DNA of 64,000 nucleotides from Marinimicrobium agarilyticum DSM 16975 (GTDB lineage Bacteria; Pseudomonadota; Gammaproteobacteria; Pseudomonadales; Cellvibrionaceae). The translations under genes and the position numbers were made by a program. Location: positions 1-64,000 of the forward strand of contig NZ_KE384008.1 of assembly GCF_000423345.1 (NCBI RefSeq), read 5' to 3'. Shown here piece by piece: positions 49,870 to 58,775 of the stretch. Position 1 is the stretch's first letter. The number at the start of each line of letters is the position of its first letter. The notes beneath the pieces are model-generated. The model saw nothing but the letters and a program-made list of their open reading frames with translations. It was not told where the DNA came from and did not search any database.

Positions 49870-52593
49870 ATGACCATGAGATTTCCCAGAACTTTCGCTT
49901 TGTTAACGCTCGCGTTGCTTCCCTGGACCTGGGTCACTGGTGCTCAGGCAGAGGAAAAGCCCGAGGCACAGCTGCATTGGCTGAAGCACGATACGGCCCG
50001 GGACGCGGTGGGTACCACATGGGGAACGCCTTGGCCCCAGGGGGCGGTCGAGCCGGAAAGTGAATTTACCCTGAGCCCGGAATCCGGCCAACCCCTGCCT
50101 GTGCAGAGCTGGCCGCTGGCCTACTGGCCCGATGGCTCGCTGAAGTGGAGCGGGCATGCGATCGCCCCTCTTGAGGTGGACTCTATCGCGCTGACGCTTC
50201 GCCCCGGCGACGCCACGCAACCAGCGCAGGCGCTGACCGTGAGTGAAAACGAAGAGAGCATTCGCGTGAACACCGGCTCCATTCAGGCGGTCCTCCCAAA
50301 ATCCGGCAACCGGTTAATTCATTCAATTACCCGTGAAGGTCGGGACACCTTGCACAACGGGCGTCTCGTCATCCTGTCCCAAGGGCAAGCCGAAGCCGAA
50401 GTGGGGGAGCCGCTGACGGTGAACGCTTTCACCGGTCGCCTCGATAAGGTGACACTCGAGCAGGCCGGGCCGGTGCGCGCCGTGGTCAAGCTCGAGGGCA
50501 AGCACGTCGGCGAAAATGGACGAGCCTGGATTCCTTTCGTGGTGCGCCTATACTTTTACGCCGGAGATGATTCGGTGCGTATGGTCCATACCATGATCTA
50601 TGACGGTGACCAGAAGCGGGACTTCATTCGAGGGGTGGGCGTTCGTTTCGATGTGCCCATGGAGGGCCCACTGCACGACCGGCATGTGCGCTTTTCCGGG
50701 GAGGACGGTGGACTCTTTGCGGAAGCCGTGCGCGGGATCACCGGTTTGCGGCGAGACCCCGGTGAGGCGGTACGCGACGCACAAACCGCTGGTCGGGCCA
50801 CGCCGCCCCTGGACGAGTGGGCCAGAAGCGTTTCCGAGCGCATAGACGTGATTCCGGCTTTCGGGGATTACACCCTCTCACAACTGACCGCCGACGCTTT
50901 TGAAATTCGCAAACGCACCCAGCCCGGATTGGCCTGGCTCGACTCCGCCGAGGGCGGGCGTTCGAGCGGGCTGGGTTACATTGGCAGCCCCGAGGGTGGA
51001 GTGGCCTTTGGCATCCGTGATTTCTGGCAAAGCCATCCCTCGCAACTGGATATTCGAAACGCCAGAACCGATAACGCCGAAGTGACCATGTGGCTCTGGT
51101 CGCCGCAAGCCCGGCCCATGGATATGCGTTTTTATCACGACGGTATGGGGCTGGATACCCACGAAAAGCAGCTCGATGCCATGGGGGTAACCTATGAGGA
51201 TTACGAACCCGGGTTTGCGAGCGCCACGGGCGTAGCCCGCACCAGCGAGCTGCGCCTATGGGCGTTGCCGGCCACACCGGACCGTGAAACCACGGTCCAG
51301 ATGGCTCGAACCCTGGCCCAGCCACCACAAATGGTCGCCCGTCCCAAAGACTACGAAGCGGCCGGTGTTTTCGGGGCCGCCATCTGGGACCTGCCGGATC
51401 GTTCCACCCCCGCCAAAACCGCGATTGAAAATCAGGTCGACTTTTATCTGGATCACTACCTGACTCAGGTGGAGGAGCACAACTGGTACGGTTTCTGGGA
51501 TTACGGCGATGTGATGCACACTTACGACCACGATCGCCACACCTGGCGTTATGACGTCGGTGGTTTCGCCTGGGCCAACTCCGAGCTTTCACCCGACATC
51601 TGGCTCTGGTATTCCTTCCTGCGTACCGGCCGGGCGGACGTCTTCCAGATGGCCGAGGCGATGACCCGCCACACCGGCGAGGTGGACGTGTACCACCTCG
51701 GGCGTTTCGAAGGTCTCGGTTCCCGTCACAATGTCAGGCACTGGGGCGACAGCGCGAAACAGTTGCGTATCAGTACGCCCGCCAACCGTCGCTTCTATTA
51801 TTTCCTGACAGCGGACGAGCGGGTCGGGGACTTGATGCGCGCGACCCTGGGAGCCGAACGCCGCTTATTGGACGTGCCACCGCTGCGCAAACTCGATCGC
51901 CCCCAGCCAGATTTCACCGGTAAGCCGTATTCCTTGATGATGGGGTTGGGAACGGACTGGAACTCCGTGGCCGCCGCCTGGCTGACCGAATGGGAGCGCA
52001 CGGGAGAGCCGGAATATCGGGACAAGCTCTTGCGCGCGATGCGCAGTATCGGTGAATTCGAACACGGTCTGCTTTCGTCGGGCACCGCTTACGATCCAGA
52101 CACCGGTCGCTTCTACCACGTGGGGGAGGGTGTCTCCGGTTCACATCTGGCCATGGTGTTCGGGGGCGTGGAGATCAATGCCGAGCTGATTCAACTGCTG
52201 GACGTGCCCGAGTACGAAGCCGCGTTCATCCAGTATGGTCGCTTTTTCAATGCCTCTTCTGAGGAGAAGGCCGAGATCATTGGCCAACCCTATAACCGAA
52301 ACCTGAATCTGGGGCAGGCGCATTCGCGCATGACGGCCTACTCCGCCTGGAAGTTGGACGATGAGGCTCTGGCAGAACGGGCCTGGAACGAATTTTTCAG
52401 TGGTAGAGCCGGCATCAGGATCTTTGGTACACCCTATCCGACCAGAACGGTCAGCCCCCCCGAGGTGCTGGCCCCGGTGACCGAAGCTCGTGGGGTATCC
52501 ACCAATGCCGTGTCGCAATTCGGTCTGACGGCGATTCAGATCATGGCACTGATTGGCGAGGAGGCGCCGGAAGAAATTCCGGAGCGCGATTGA
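49870..52593 (+). CDS. PL26-like exo-rhamnogalacturonan lyase, Sec-exported paralogue
   Basis: 907 residues from ATG at 49870 (AGGA five bases upstream; ATG at 49864 overlaps that site). It has the same family motifs as the gene at 37695: GTTWGTPWPQGAVE, SWPLAYWPDGSLKW, DFIRGVGVRF, YGFWDYGDVMHTYD, SPDIWLWYSFLR and RHNVRHWGDSAKQLR. The export signal is different: an ordinary Sec peptide (FALLTLALLPWTWVTGAQA) instead of a twin-arginine one. Both copies are full length, so they may differ in place or in preferred decoration of the substrate. It overlaps or directly precedes the GH115-CE12 gene. Confidence 0.88.
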   Translation: MTMRFPRTFALLTLALLPWTWVTGAQAEEKPEAQLHWLKHDTARDAVGTTWGTPWPQGAVEPESEFTLSPESGQPLPVQSWPLAYWPDGSLKWSGHAIAPLEVDSIALTLRPGDATQPAQALTVSENEESIRVNTGSIQAVLPKSGNRLIHSITREGRDTLHNGRLVILSQGQAEAEVGEPLTVNAFTGRLDKVTLEQAGPVRAVVKLEGKHVGENGRAWIPFVVRLYFYAGDDSVRMVHTMIYDGDQKRDFIRGVGVRFDVPMEGPLHDRHVRFSGEDGGLFAEAVRGITGLRRDPGEAVRDAQTAGRATPPLDEWARSVSERIDVIPAFGDYTLSQLTADAFEIRKRTQPGLAWLDSAEGGRSSGLGYIGSPEGGVAFGIRDFWQSHPSQLDIRNARTDNAEVTMWLWSPQARPMDMRFYHDGMGLDTHEKQLDAMGVTYEDYEPGFASATGVARTSELRLWALPATPDRETTVQMARTLAQPPQMVARPKDYEAAGVFGAAIWDLPDRSTPAKTAIENQVDFYLDHYLTQVEEHNWYGFWDYGDVMHTYDHDRHTWRYDVGGFAWANSELSPDIWLWYSFLRTGRADVFQMAEAMTRHTGEVDVYHLGRFEGLGSRHNVRHWGDSAKQLRISTPANRRFYYFLTADERVGDLMRATLGAERRLLDVPPLRKLDRPQPDFTGKPYSLMMGLGTDWNSVAAAWLTEWERTGEPEYRDKLLRAMRSIGEFEHGLLSSGTAYDPDTGRFYHVGEGVSGSHLAMVFGGVEINAELIQLLDVPEYEAAFIQYGRFFNASSEEKAEIIGQPYNRNLNLGQAHSRMTAYSAWKLDDEALAERAWNEFFSGRAGIRIFGTPYPTRTVSPPEVLAPVTEARGVSTNAVSQFGLTAIQIMALIGEEAPEEIPERD

Positions 52594-52642
52594 TATGGTT
52601 TGTCGACTGACCGCTGTAGGGTTGAAACGGAGTGGCGAAATC

Positions 52643-55600
52643 ATGCGGGGATTGTTGCTATTGTGCCTCCTTTTCCCAATGGTTGCGCAGGCAGAAGAGA
52701 TTCGACCGTTTCCTGCGGAGGTGGCCCCTGAAAATGTGCCATCAACCGCGTTTCCGCTGGTGGCTGATGGTCGTGCCGCCCCTCTGGTAGTGGCCAATGA
52801 TGCCGCCAGCGTGATCAAAATTGCCGTGCACGATCTCGCTGACGATGTAGAGCGCGTGACCGGAGTACGCCCGGCTATTCGCCACCGTCCGCCAGACAGC
52901 GCGCCTTATGTTCACGTGGGAATCGCTCCGGCGCTGGAAGATCGTTGGGAAGCATTTCGGCTTTCCGCGGACTCGCGGGTGCTGGCGGTCGAGGGCGCTG
53001 ACCCTCGCGGTGTCGCGTACGGCCTCTACGAGCTCTCGCGTCGTATTGGTGTCTCGCCCTGGTATTGGTGGGCCGATGTGCCCGTGGAACGGCGGGACCA
53101 GCTGTATCTGAGCGCTGGCCGTGAACCGGTCGATGCGCCCGCCGTGCAATACCGCGGCATCTTCATCAACGATGAGTGTTGGGGGTTGGGTGCCTGGGCC
53201 GCGAAAACGTTTGAACCGGCGGTGGGCACGCTCGGGCCGAAAACCTATGAACGGATTTTCGAACTTTTGTTGCGCTTGCGCGCCAACGCCATCTGGCCCG
53301 GCATGCACCCCTGCACCACACCGTTTCATCAGGTAGAAGGTAATAGCGACCTGGCCGACGATTACGCCATCGTGGTCGGCTCCAGCCATGCCGAGCCCAT
53401 GTTGCGCAATAATGTGGGGGAGTGGGACGAGCCCAAAGACCATTTTAACTTCCTGTCACACCGCGACAAAGTTCTCAACTACTGGGAAGAAAGAGTGAAG
53501 GAGCGCCGTTCGGGCGAAAGCCTCTGGACGTTGGGCATGCGCGGCATTCACGACAGCGGCATTGTTGGTCCGGACTCGCAGGAAGAACGCATCGGGGTTC
53601 TGGAAGATATTTTTAAAGCCCAGCGTCACCTTCTGGCCGAACATCTCGGTGACGGTGACCCCACCGAAGCGGCGCAGATCTTCGTGCCCTACAAAGAAGT
53701 CCTCAAGGATTACAACGCGGGCCTGAAGGTGCCAGAGGATGTGATGATCGTCTGGCCCGACGACAACTTCGGTTACGTGCGTCGTTATGCCACCCCTGAG
53801 GAACGGGAGCGGCCCGGTGGTCTGGGTGTTTATTACCATCTGTCCTACCTGGGCTCGCCGCTTTCCTGGCTCTGGTTCGACTCCCAGTCGGTTTCCCTCG
53901 TCTGGTCGGAAATGACCCGCACCTACGAGCAGGGGGCACGCTCATTCTGGGTGGGCAATGTCGGCGACCTAAAAGCCCACGAGCTGAGCACCGAGTTTTT
54001 TCTCGATCTCGCCTGGAACGCGGATCGGACCAGCCCGGACGCGCCGATGCAATTTCTGCACGATATGGCGGCCCGGGATTTTGGGCCCGAGCATGCCGAT
54101 GCCATTGCCGCCATCTGGCGGCGCCATCAGCACCTGGCCTTCGCGCGCAAGCCGGAACACCTGCAGTGGCATCTCTCGCTGGAACCCTATGAACCGACCG
54201 AGCTGACCGATACGGAGATACATCGCCGTCTGGAAGCCTATCGAGCCCTGGTGGCGGATACGGCGCAGGCCTCCAAAGCGTTACCGGAAGCGGCACAGGA
54301 TGCCTTCTTTCAACTGGTGGAATATCCGGTTCGGGCGGCGGCCGCGGCCAATGAGCGCTATTTTCTGATGGAACTGGCCCGTCGGCAGAATGCCCGTGGT
54401 GCCGAGGTTGCGCAAACGACCGTTGTCAGAGCCGAAGACGCCGCGCACCGAATCGAATCGCTGACTCGGCGATACAACCAGGAGCTCGCCGGCGGCAAGT
54501 GGCAGCATATTCTGACCGCCGGTGGCGTTTCCCCTGACGATTGGCCACGCTTTCAACCCGACCCCATTCCCCCGCTGGGCTCACAGACGGACGTGATCAG
54601 GGACGCTTTGGTGTCGGAATCGAGCGACCAGCCTTTTCAGGTTCAGAAGGCGCCCCCCGACGCGCGAGCGGGGGATTTCTACGAATCCGAGGGTGTGGTC
54701 TCCATCAACGCCGGACACTTCACCGGCCGAAAGGATCATGGTGAGGGCGGCTGGCGCTCGGTTGAAGGACTGGGCCGCACTGGTTCGGCGGTGACGGTAC
54801 TCCCCTCCACTCTGAACATTGATCCCGACTCCGCTCCGCGACTCAGCTATCGCTTTCATGTGGCCACTGGAGGGAGGGCCCGGGTTCATCTTCGGCTCTT
54901 GCCGACCCACCCGATTGTGCCCGGCAACAGTTTGCGCCTGGCGCTCGCATTGGATGATGGCGACGCGTTGCCGGTGACCGTGACCGAGGGCTTTGATACC
55001 TATAGCGATGAATGGAAAAATCGGGTGTTGGCCAATGCCACTGAAACCACCCTGGAGCTGAATGAAAAACTTGAACCGGGCTGGCATACGCTGCATCTGG
55101 TGGCGGTGGACCCCGGTGTTGTCGTGGATAAAATCGTGATCGATTTCGGGGGGCTTCAGCCCTCCTATGACGGTCCGACGGAAACTCGGGTCGAGCACAT
55201 GAGCGCCGGGGAAACCGAAGCGGTTTCCTATCGCTTGGATTTCGGTTCCGGCGCCGTGGCGGATGGCTACACAGGGGTTGGATCGGAAACGCGGTACTCC
55301 GCTGAACGGGGATATGGCTGGGTGGGTACCAATACGCCTGAGTGCAGTAAGAATGAGGTGGATGCGCTGCGAGGCGATGTCTGCGTCGCTAACGAGCCTT
55401 TCACTCTTGCGGTCGATGTTCCCGAAGGGAATTACAATGTGTCGGTTATCTTCGGCGCATCGGAATCCGCGTCGGAGAACACGGTGAAGGTGGAGGCGCG
55501 CCGGTTGATGCTTCATTCGGTTTCGACAGAGGCGGGGAAGCGAAGGAGCGCGACCTTCACCGTGAACCGGCGAAGCCCGCAGCTTGAAGGGTCGGCAAGG

Positions 55601-56482
55601 GTTTCCCTGAACGCCCGTGAGCAGGGCCCGCCGATGATCGCGCACTGGGATAAGCACCTGACCATTGAGTTCCTAGGCAATCCCGCCGCCGTGGCTGCAC
55701 TGCATATCGAGCCGGCGCCGGCAGCGACTACCGTATTCATTGCGGGGGATTCGACCGTAACGGATCAGCGTAATGAGCCCTGGGCCGGTTGGGGGCAGAT
55801 GTTGCCTTCCTTTTTCAAGCCGGGCGTGGCCATCGCCAATCACGCCGAATCGGGCCGCGCCCTTTACAGTTTTGAATCAGAACATCGGCTGGAGAAAATT
55901 CTCGACACCATGAAGCGCGGAGATTACCTGTTTATTCAGTTCGGCCACAACGACCAGAAAGACAAGAGTGACGGTGCCGGGCCCTTCACCACCTACCAGG
56001 AAAATTTGCGCGAGTACATTGCGGCGGTGCGCAATAAAGGCGGCATCCCCGTGCTGATCACGCCCATGGAGCGTCGCCGTTGGAGTGAAGGAAAGCCCGG
56101 AGAAACCCTGACGGATTTTGCCGTGGCGATGCACCAAGTGGGAGAGGAGCAGGGCGTGCCGGTCATTGATCTCCACGGCATGAGCCTGGAGCTCTACGCG
56201 GCGTTGGGAGAGTCAGGTTCCAGAAAAGCGTTTGTGCACTATCCGGCGAACACCTTTCCCGGTCAGGATCAGGCACTGAAAGACAATACTCACCACAGTC
56301 CCTACGGGGCCTACGAGTTGGCTCGTGCCGTGGTTAAGGGTATCCGGGAAAAGGTGCCCGGGCTGGCGACGCATCTGCGCGAGAATGTGCCTCCGTTTGA
56401 TCCCGCCGAACCGGACGCCCCGGATGCCGTGTTCGTCCCGGCAAGCCCGGTGTTTGAGTTGGAGAAACCCGAAGGAAATTGA
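52643..56482 (+). CDS. GH115 alpha-glucuronidase fused to a CE12 rhamnogalacturonan acetylesterase
   Basis: 1279 residues from ATG at 52643, which gives a clean signal peptide (MRGLLLLCLLFPMVAQA); 52595 is an alternative. Residues about 30-640 are GH115-like: RGVAYGLYELSRRIGVSPWYWWADVP, QYRGIFINDECWGLG, LRANAIWPGMHPC and VWPDDNFGYVRR. A beta-rich C-terminal GH115 part reaches about 850. A second beta-sandwich (SYRLDFGSG to IEFLGNP, about 855-1010) leads to an SGNH esterase of CE12 type with Ser1037 in IAGDSTVT, QFGHNDQ and His1217/1218 in DNTHHSPYGAYE. It should remove (methyl)glucuronic acid and acetyl groups. The coupling of these two activities in one chain is unusual. Confidence 0.92.
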   Translation: MRGLLLLCLLFPMVAQAEEIRPFPAEVAPENVPSTAFPLVADGRAAPLVVANDAASVIKIAVHDLADDVERVTGVRPAIRHRPPDSAPYVHVGIAPALEDRWEAFRLSADSRVLAVEGADPRGVAYGLYELSRRIGVSPWYWWADVPVERRDQLYLSAGREPVDAPAVQYRGIFINDECWGLGAWAAKTFEPAVGTLGPKTYERIFELLLRLRANAIWPGMHPCTTPFHQVEGNSDLADDYAIVVGSSHAEPMLRNNVGEWDEPKDHFNFLSHRDKVLNYWEERVKERRSGESLWTLGMRGIHDSGIVGPDSQEERIGVLEDIFKAQRHLLAEHLGDGDPTEAAQIFVPYKEVLKDYNAGLKVPEDVMIVWPDDNFGYVRRYATPEERERPGGLGVYYHLSYLGSPLSWLWFDSQSVSLVWSEMTRTYEQGARSFWVGNVGDLKAHELSTEFFLDLAWNADRTSPDAPMQFLHDMAARDFGPEHADAIAAIWRRHQHLAFARKPEHLQWHLSLEPYEPTELTDTEIHRRLEAYRALVADTAQASKALPEAAQDAFFQLVEYPVRAAAAANERYFLMELARRQNARGAEVAQTTVVRAEDAAHRIESLTRRYNQELAGGKWQHILTAGGVSPDDWPRFQPDPIPPLGSQTDVIRDALVSESSDQPFQVQKAPPDARAGDFYESEGVVSINAGHFTGRKDHGEGGWRSVEGLGRTGSAVTVLPSTLNIDPDSAPRLSYRFHVATGGRARVHLRLLPTHPIVPGNSLRLALALDDGDALPVTVTEGFDTYSDEWKNRVLANATETTLELNEKLEPGWHTLHLVAVDPGVVVDKIVIDFGGLQPSYDGPTETRVEHMSAGETEAVSYRLDFGSGAVADGYTGVGSETRYSAERGYGWVGTNTPECSKNEVDALRGDVCVANEPFTLAVDVPEGNYNVSVIFGASESASENTVKVEARRLMLHSVSTEAGKRRSATFTVNRRSPQLEGSARVSLNAREQGPPMIAHWDKHLTIEFLGNPAAVAALHIEPAPAATTVFIAGDSTVTDQRNEPWAGWGQMLPSFFKPGVAIANHAESGRALYSFESEHRLEKILDTMKRGDYLFIQFGHNDQKDKSDGAGPFTTYQENLREYIAAVRNKGGIPVLITPMERRRWSEGKPGETLTDFAVAMHQVGEEQGVPVIDLHGMSLELYAALGESGSRKAFVHYPANTFPGQDQALKDNTHHSPYGAYELARAVVKGIREKVPGLATHLRENVPPFDPAEPDAPDAVFVPASPVFELEKPEGN

Positions 56483-56503
56483 GCCTTACATTCGATGTAA
56501 GGC
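56483..56503. terminator. Symmetric hairpin between convergent GH115-CE12 and GH105 genes
   Basis: GCCTTACAT and ATGTAAGGC pair perfectly around TCG, touching both stop codons. There is no clear T tract on either side, so it is a possible bidirectional but weak terminator. Confidence 0.45.
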
Positions 56504-57870
56504 TATTCCACGAGCTGCAACGAACTGTCATTTATCTCGAATTCATTATTCTCGAGCATCAGGATGACTTCGGCACCGGCCAGCATGACGGGGCCGTAAC
56601 CGTGTGCGGCGTATACGTTCACGGGTCGGTAATAGTAAAAGGCGGGATCAAAACCCATGCCGGTGCCCACACAGGTTCCCTCGATCTGGCCGGCATCATT
56701 GACCTGTGTTGCAACGGCATTCCACGCCAAAAGTACGGCGGGAGCGTAGGCCTTTTTGTCGATATAGCCTCGGTTGATGGCCCTTGCCATCGAGTAGGCG
56801 AATATCGCCGTGGCCGACGTTTCCAGGTAGGTGTCATTTCGGTCGAGCAACTGGTGCCATAGGCCGGTACCGTCCTGGTAGGCAACAAGCCCCTTGATGT
56901 GCGCTTTCAATTGATCCAGGACCCCGGTGTAACCGGGGTGGTCTTTGGGTAGCACCTCCAGCAACTCGACCATGGCCATCACCGCCCAACCGTTTGCCCG
57001 TCCCCAGTGGAACTCGGGGTGGTCCTCCATACCCTGCACCCACCCGTGCATATAGAGGCCTTTGTCTTTGTTGAACATCCGTTCCGAAAACTGATGGATC
57101 TGTTTGACGGCATCGTCAAAATATTTCCCTTCTCCGGAATAATGCCCCATTTGAGCCAGCGCCGGAACGCTCATAAACAGGTCATCCAGCCAAAGGGTGT
57201 TGTCATGAGGTCGGTTGCGGGCCAAGGTACCATCCTCAAGACGAAACTGCTCTTCGCTGATGTACTCGAGAAAGTTTTCTATTAACGGTTCTACCGGTGC
57301 GTCCAACCCGTTCATTTTCGCCTTGATCATGGCGGCAGCCAGGGAGCCGGAATCATCGAGCGAGTCGGGCTCCAGAACACTTCGAATCGGTGAGCCTCTG
57401 AGGCCTTCAGTGCTGTGATTTTCGGCAATGTTCGCGATAAGCGTTAAACGGCTATTGGTATAGTCCGCATAGTAGGGTTCACCCGTTGCTTCGGACGCCA
57501 ACAACATGCCCGCATAGGTGACACCCCACTCATAGCCGGTAATGTGAAAAGAGGTATCGTCGAAAGACAGACTCCCTCTCATTGCGCCAGAGTCCGTCAC
57601 TACCTTTCCGGTTTTCGCATCCACAACGGCGGAGGCCGAGTTCTCATCGAGAAAGCGGTAGACCCTATCCAGGACGGACTTTACGCTCTGCACTTCCGGT
57701 GCCCCATAAGGGGTTGGATACTCGGCGGGAAGCAGATGGAGCGGCACCCTTGCGTCATTGGGTTGGGCCATGGCGGTAGTGGCCCAGAGGCACAAAACGC
57801 TCAATGCGAAATATCTGGGTAAGAGGCCGGAGGTGAGTTCAGGTGTTATTTTTTTAAATGATGGATGCAT
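56503..57870 (-). CDS. GH105-family unsaturated uronyl hydrolase, exported
   Basis: 455 residues from ATG at 57870, with GGAG nine bases before; 57885 is less likely. A hydrophobic signal segment (RYFALSVLCLWATTAMA, residues about 20-36) suggests export. The (alpha/alpha)6 barrel shows EWGVTYAGMLLASE, HDNTLWLDDLFMSVPALAQMG with the catalytic Asp, LYMHGWVQGMEDHPEFHWGRANGWAV, and TYLETSATAIFAYSM. It is longer than the cytoplasmic GH105 at 40452, with an N-terminal extension and a C-terminal segment (GFDPAFYYYRPVNVYAAHG). It likely works in the periplasm on unsaturated RG-I ends. It is last in a three-gene minus-strand operon after the TIM-barrel gene. Confidence 0.92.
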   Translation of the reverse strand: MHPSFKKITPELTSGLLPRYFALSVLCLWATTAMAQPNDARVPLHLLPAEYPTPYGAPEVQSVKSVLDRVYRFLDENSASAVVDAKTGKVVTDSGAMRGSLSFDDTSFHITGYEWGVTYAGMLLASEATGEPYYADYTNSRLTLIANIAENHSTEGLRGSPIRSVLEPDSLDDSGSLAAAMIKAKMNGLDAPVEPLIENFLEYISEEQFRLEDGTLARNRPHDNTLWLDDLFMSVPALAQMGHYSGEGKYFDDAVKQIHQFSERMFNKDKGLYMHGWVQGMEDHPEFHWGRANGWAVMAMVELLEVLPKDHPGYTGVLDQLKAHIKGLVAYQDGTGLWHQLLDRNDTYLETSATAIFAYSMARAINRGYIDKKAYAPAVLLAWNAVATQVNDAGQIEGTCVGTGMGFDPAFYYYRPVNVYAAHGYGPVMLAGAEVILMLENNEFEINDSSLQLVE

Positions 57871-57888
57871 GATAGGAATCTCCATAGG

Positions 57889-58728
57889 CTACGTGGCGCA
57901 CTGGCGCAAATGCTCCAGAATACCCTGCACATTCCCGGGGTTAGTGCTCTCGAGAATGGTATGAATGCCGGGTTTGAGCTTCTGGATCAGCGACATCAAA
58001 TAGCGATGATCCATTTCACCGGTACCGGAAGGCAGGTCACCTTCTTTCTTGCCGTCCTTGACCACAAAGTCTTTGCTGTGAATTGCGACGATACGATCGC
58101 CAAAGAGATTGAAAGCCTCATCCATTAATTCTTGCTGACGATGGCATTGGTCCAGCGGGAAAAAGTTGACCGGGTCGTAGATCACCTGAACGTTGGGGGA
58201 GTCCACCATCTCCAGAAGCTCCAGCATCTTCTCGTAGCTATGCACCGTATGATGGTGTGCCACCCCCTCAATGCCCACAATCGTGCCATAGGTTTCGGCG
58301 GTTTTCGCCAGGCGTCGGACGGCGTCCACCAACTCCAGGAATGACTCCTTTGTCTGACTGTCCGGGTGATAGCTGCAGTCGCCGTTCTTTGAGCCGGTCT
58401 CGGTGCCCACAATGGCGCAGCCGAAATCCCGCGCAAAGCGCAGGTGTTCTTCAAAACGTTTGAGGCCCTGCTCTTTGGCGACCGGGTCGGGGTGAATGGG
58501 GTTGATGTAGCAGCCCAGTACGGCGATCGCAATGCCCTGCGCGGCGAAGGCATCGCGAACCTGATTGGCAAACCCGGGGCTCAGTTGCCCGGGTTGCTCG
58601 CCAATCACAGGGAACGATTTGGCGGGGGCGAGTTGCACGCAGGACACATCGTACTGGCCAAGCATGGCCGCAATGTCGGCGGGGGTACCCTGGCCGTAGT
58701 CGTGTGCTCTCAGGCCCAAGTTCAGCAT
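57889..58728 (-). CDS. Sugar phosphate isomerase/epimerase-like TIM-barrel protein
   Basis: 279 residues without signal peptide. AP-endonuclease-2-type TIM barrel with metal-ligand motifs: GTETGSKNGDCS (Glu), GIEGVAHHHTVHS (Glu and His cluster), VQVIYDPVNFF (Asp), VAIHSKDFVV (His) and the closing TILESTNPG (Glu). Such enzymes isomerise or epimerise free sugars, inositols or keto-acids with a divalent metal. No family-specific function can be told. It lies between the CE12 tandem esterase and GH105 genes in one operon, so a role in converting a rare sugar or unsaturated uronate from RG-I is a reasonable guess. Confidence 0.88.
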   Translation of the reverse strand: MLNLGLRAHDYGQGTPADIAAMLGQYDVSCVQLAPAKSFPVIGEQPGQLSPGFANQVRDAFAAQGIAIAVLGCYINPIHPDPVAKEQGLKRFEEHLRFARDFGCAIVGTETGSKNGDCSYHPDSQTKESFLELVDAVRRLAKTAETYGTIVGIEGVAHHHTVHSYEKMLELLEMVDSPNVQVIYDPVNFFPLDQCHRQQELMDEAFNLFGDRIVAIHSKDFVVKDGKKEGDLPSGTGEMDHRYLMSLIQKLKPGIHTILESTNPGNVQGILEHLRQCAT

Positions 58729-58775
58729 AGTGTATGTCCTTCTTAAACAGTCAGTGAATGATGATCGACGATGGT

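Noticed and set aside
54581-55657. 358-codon minus-strand frame
   Set aside because: Antisense to the GH115-CE12 fusion, which shows clear family motifs.
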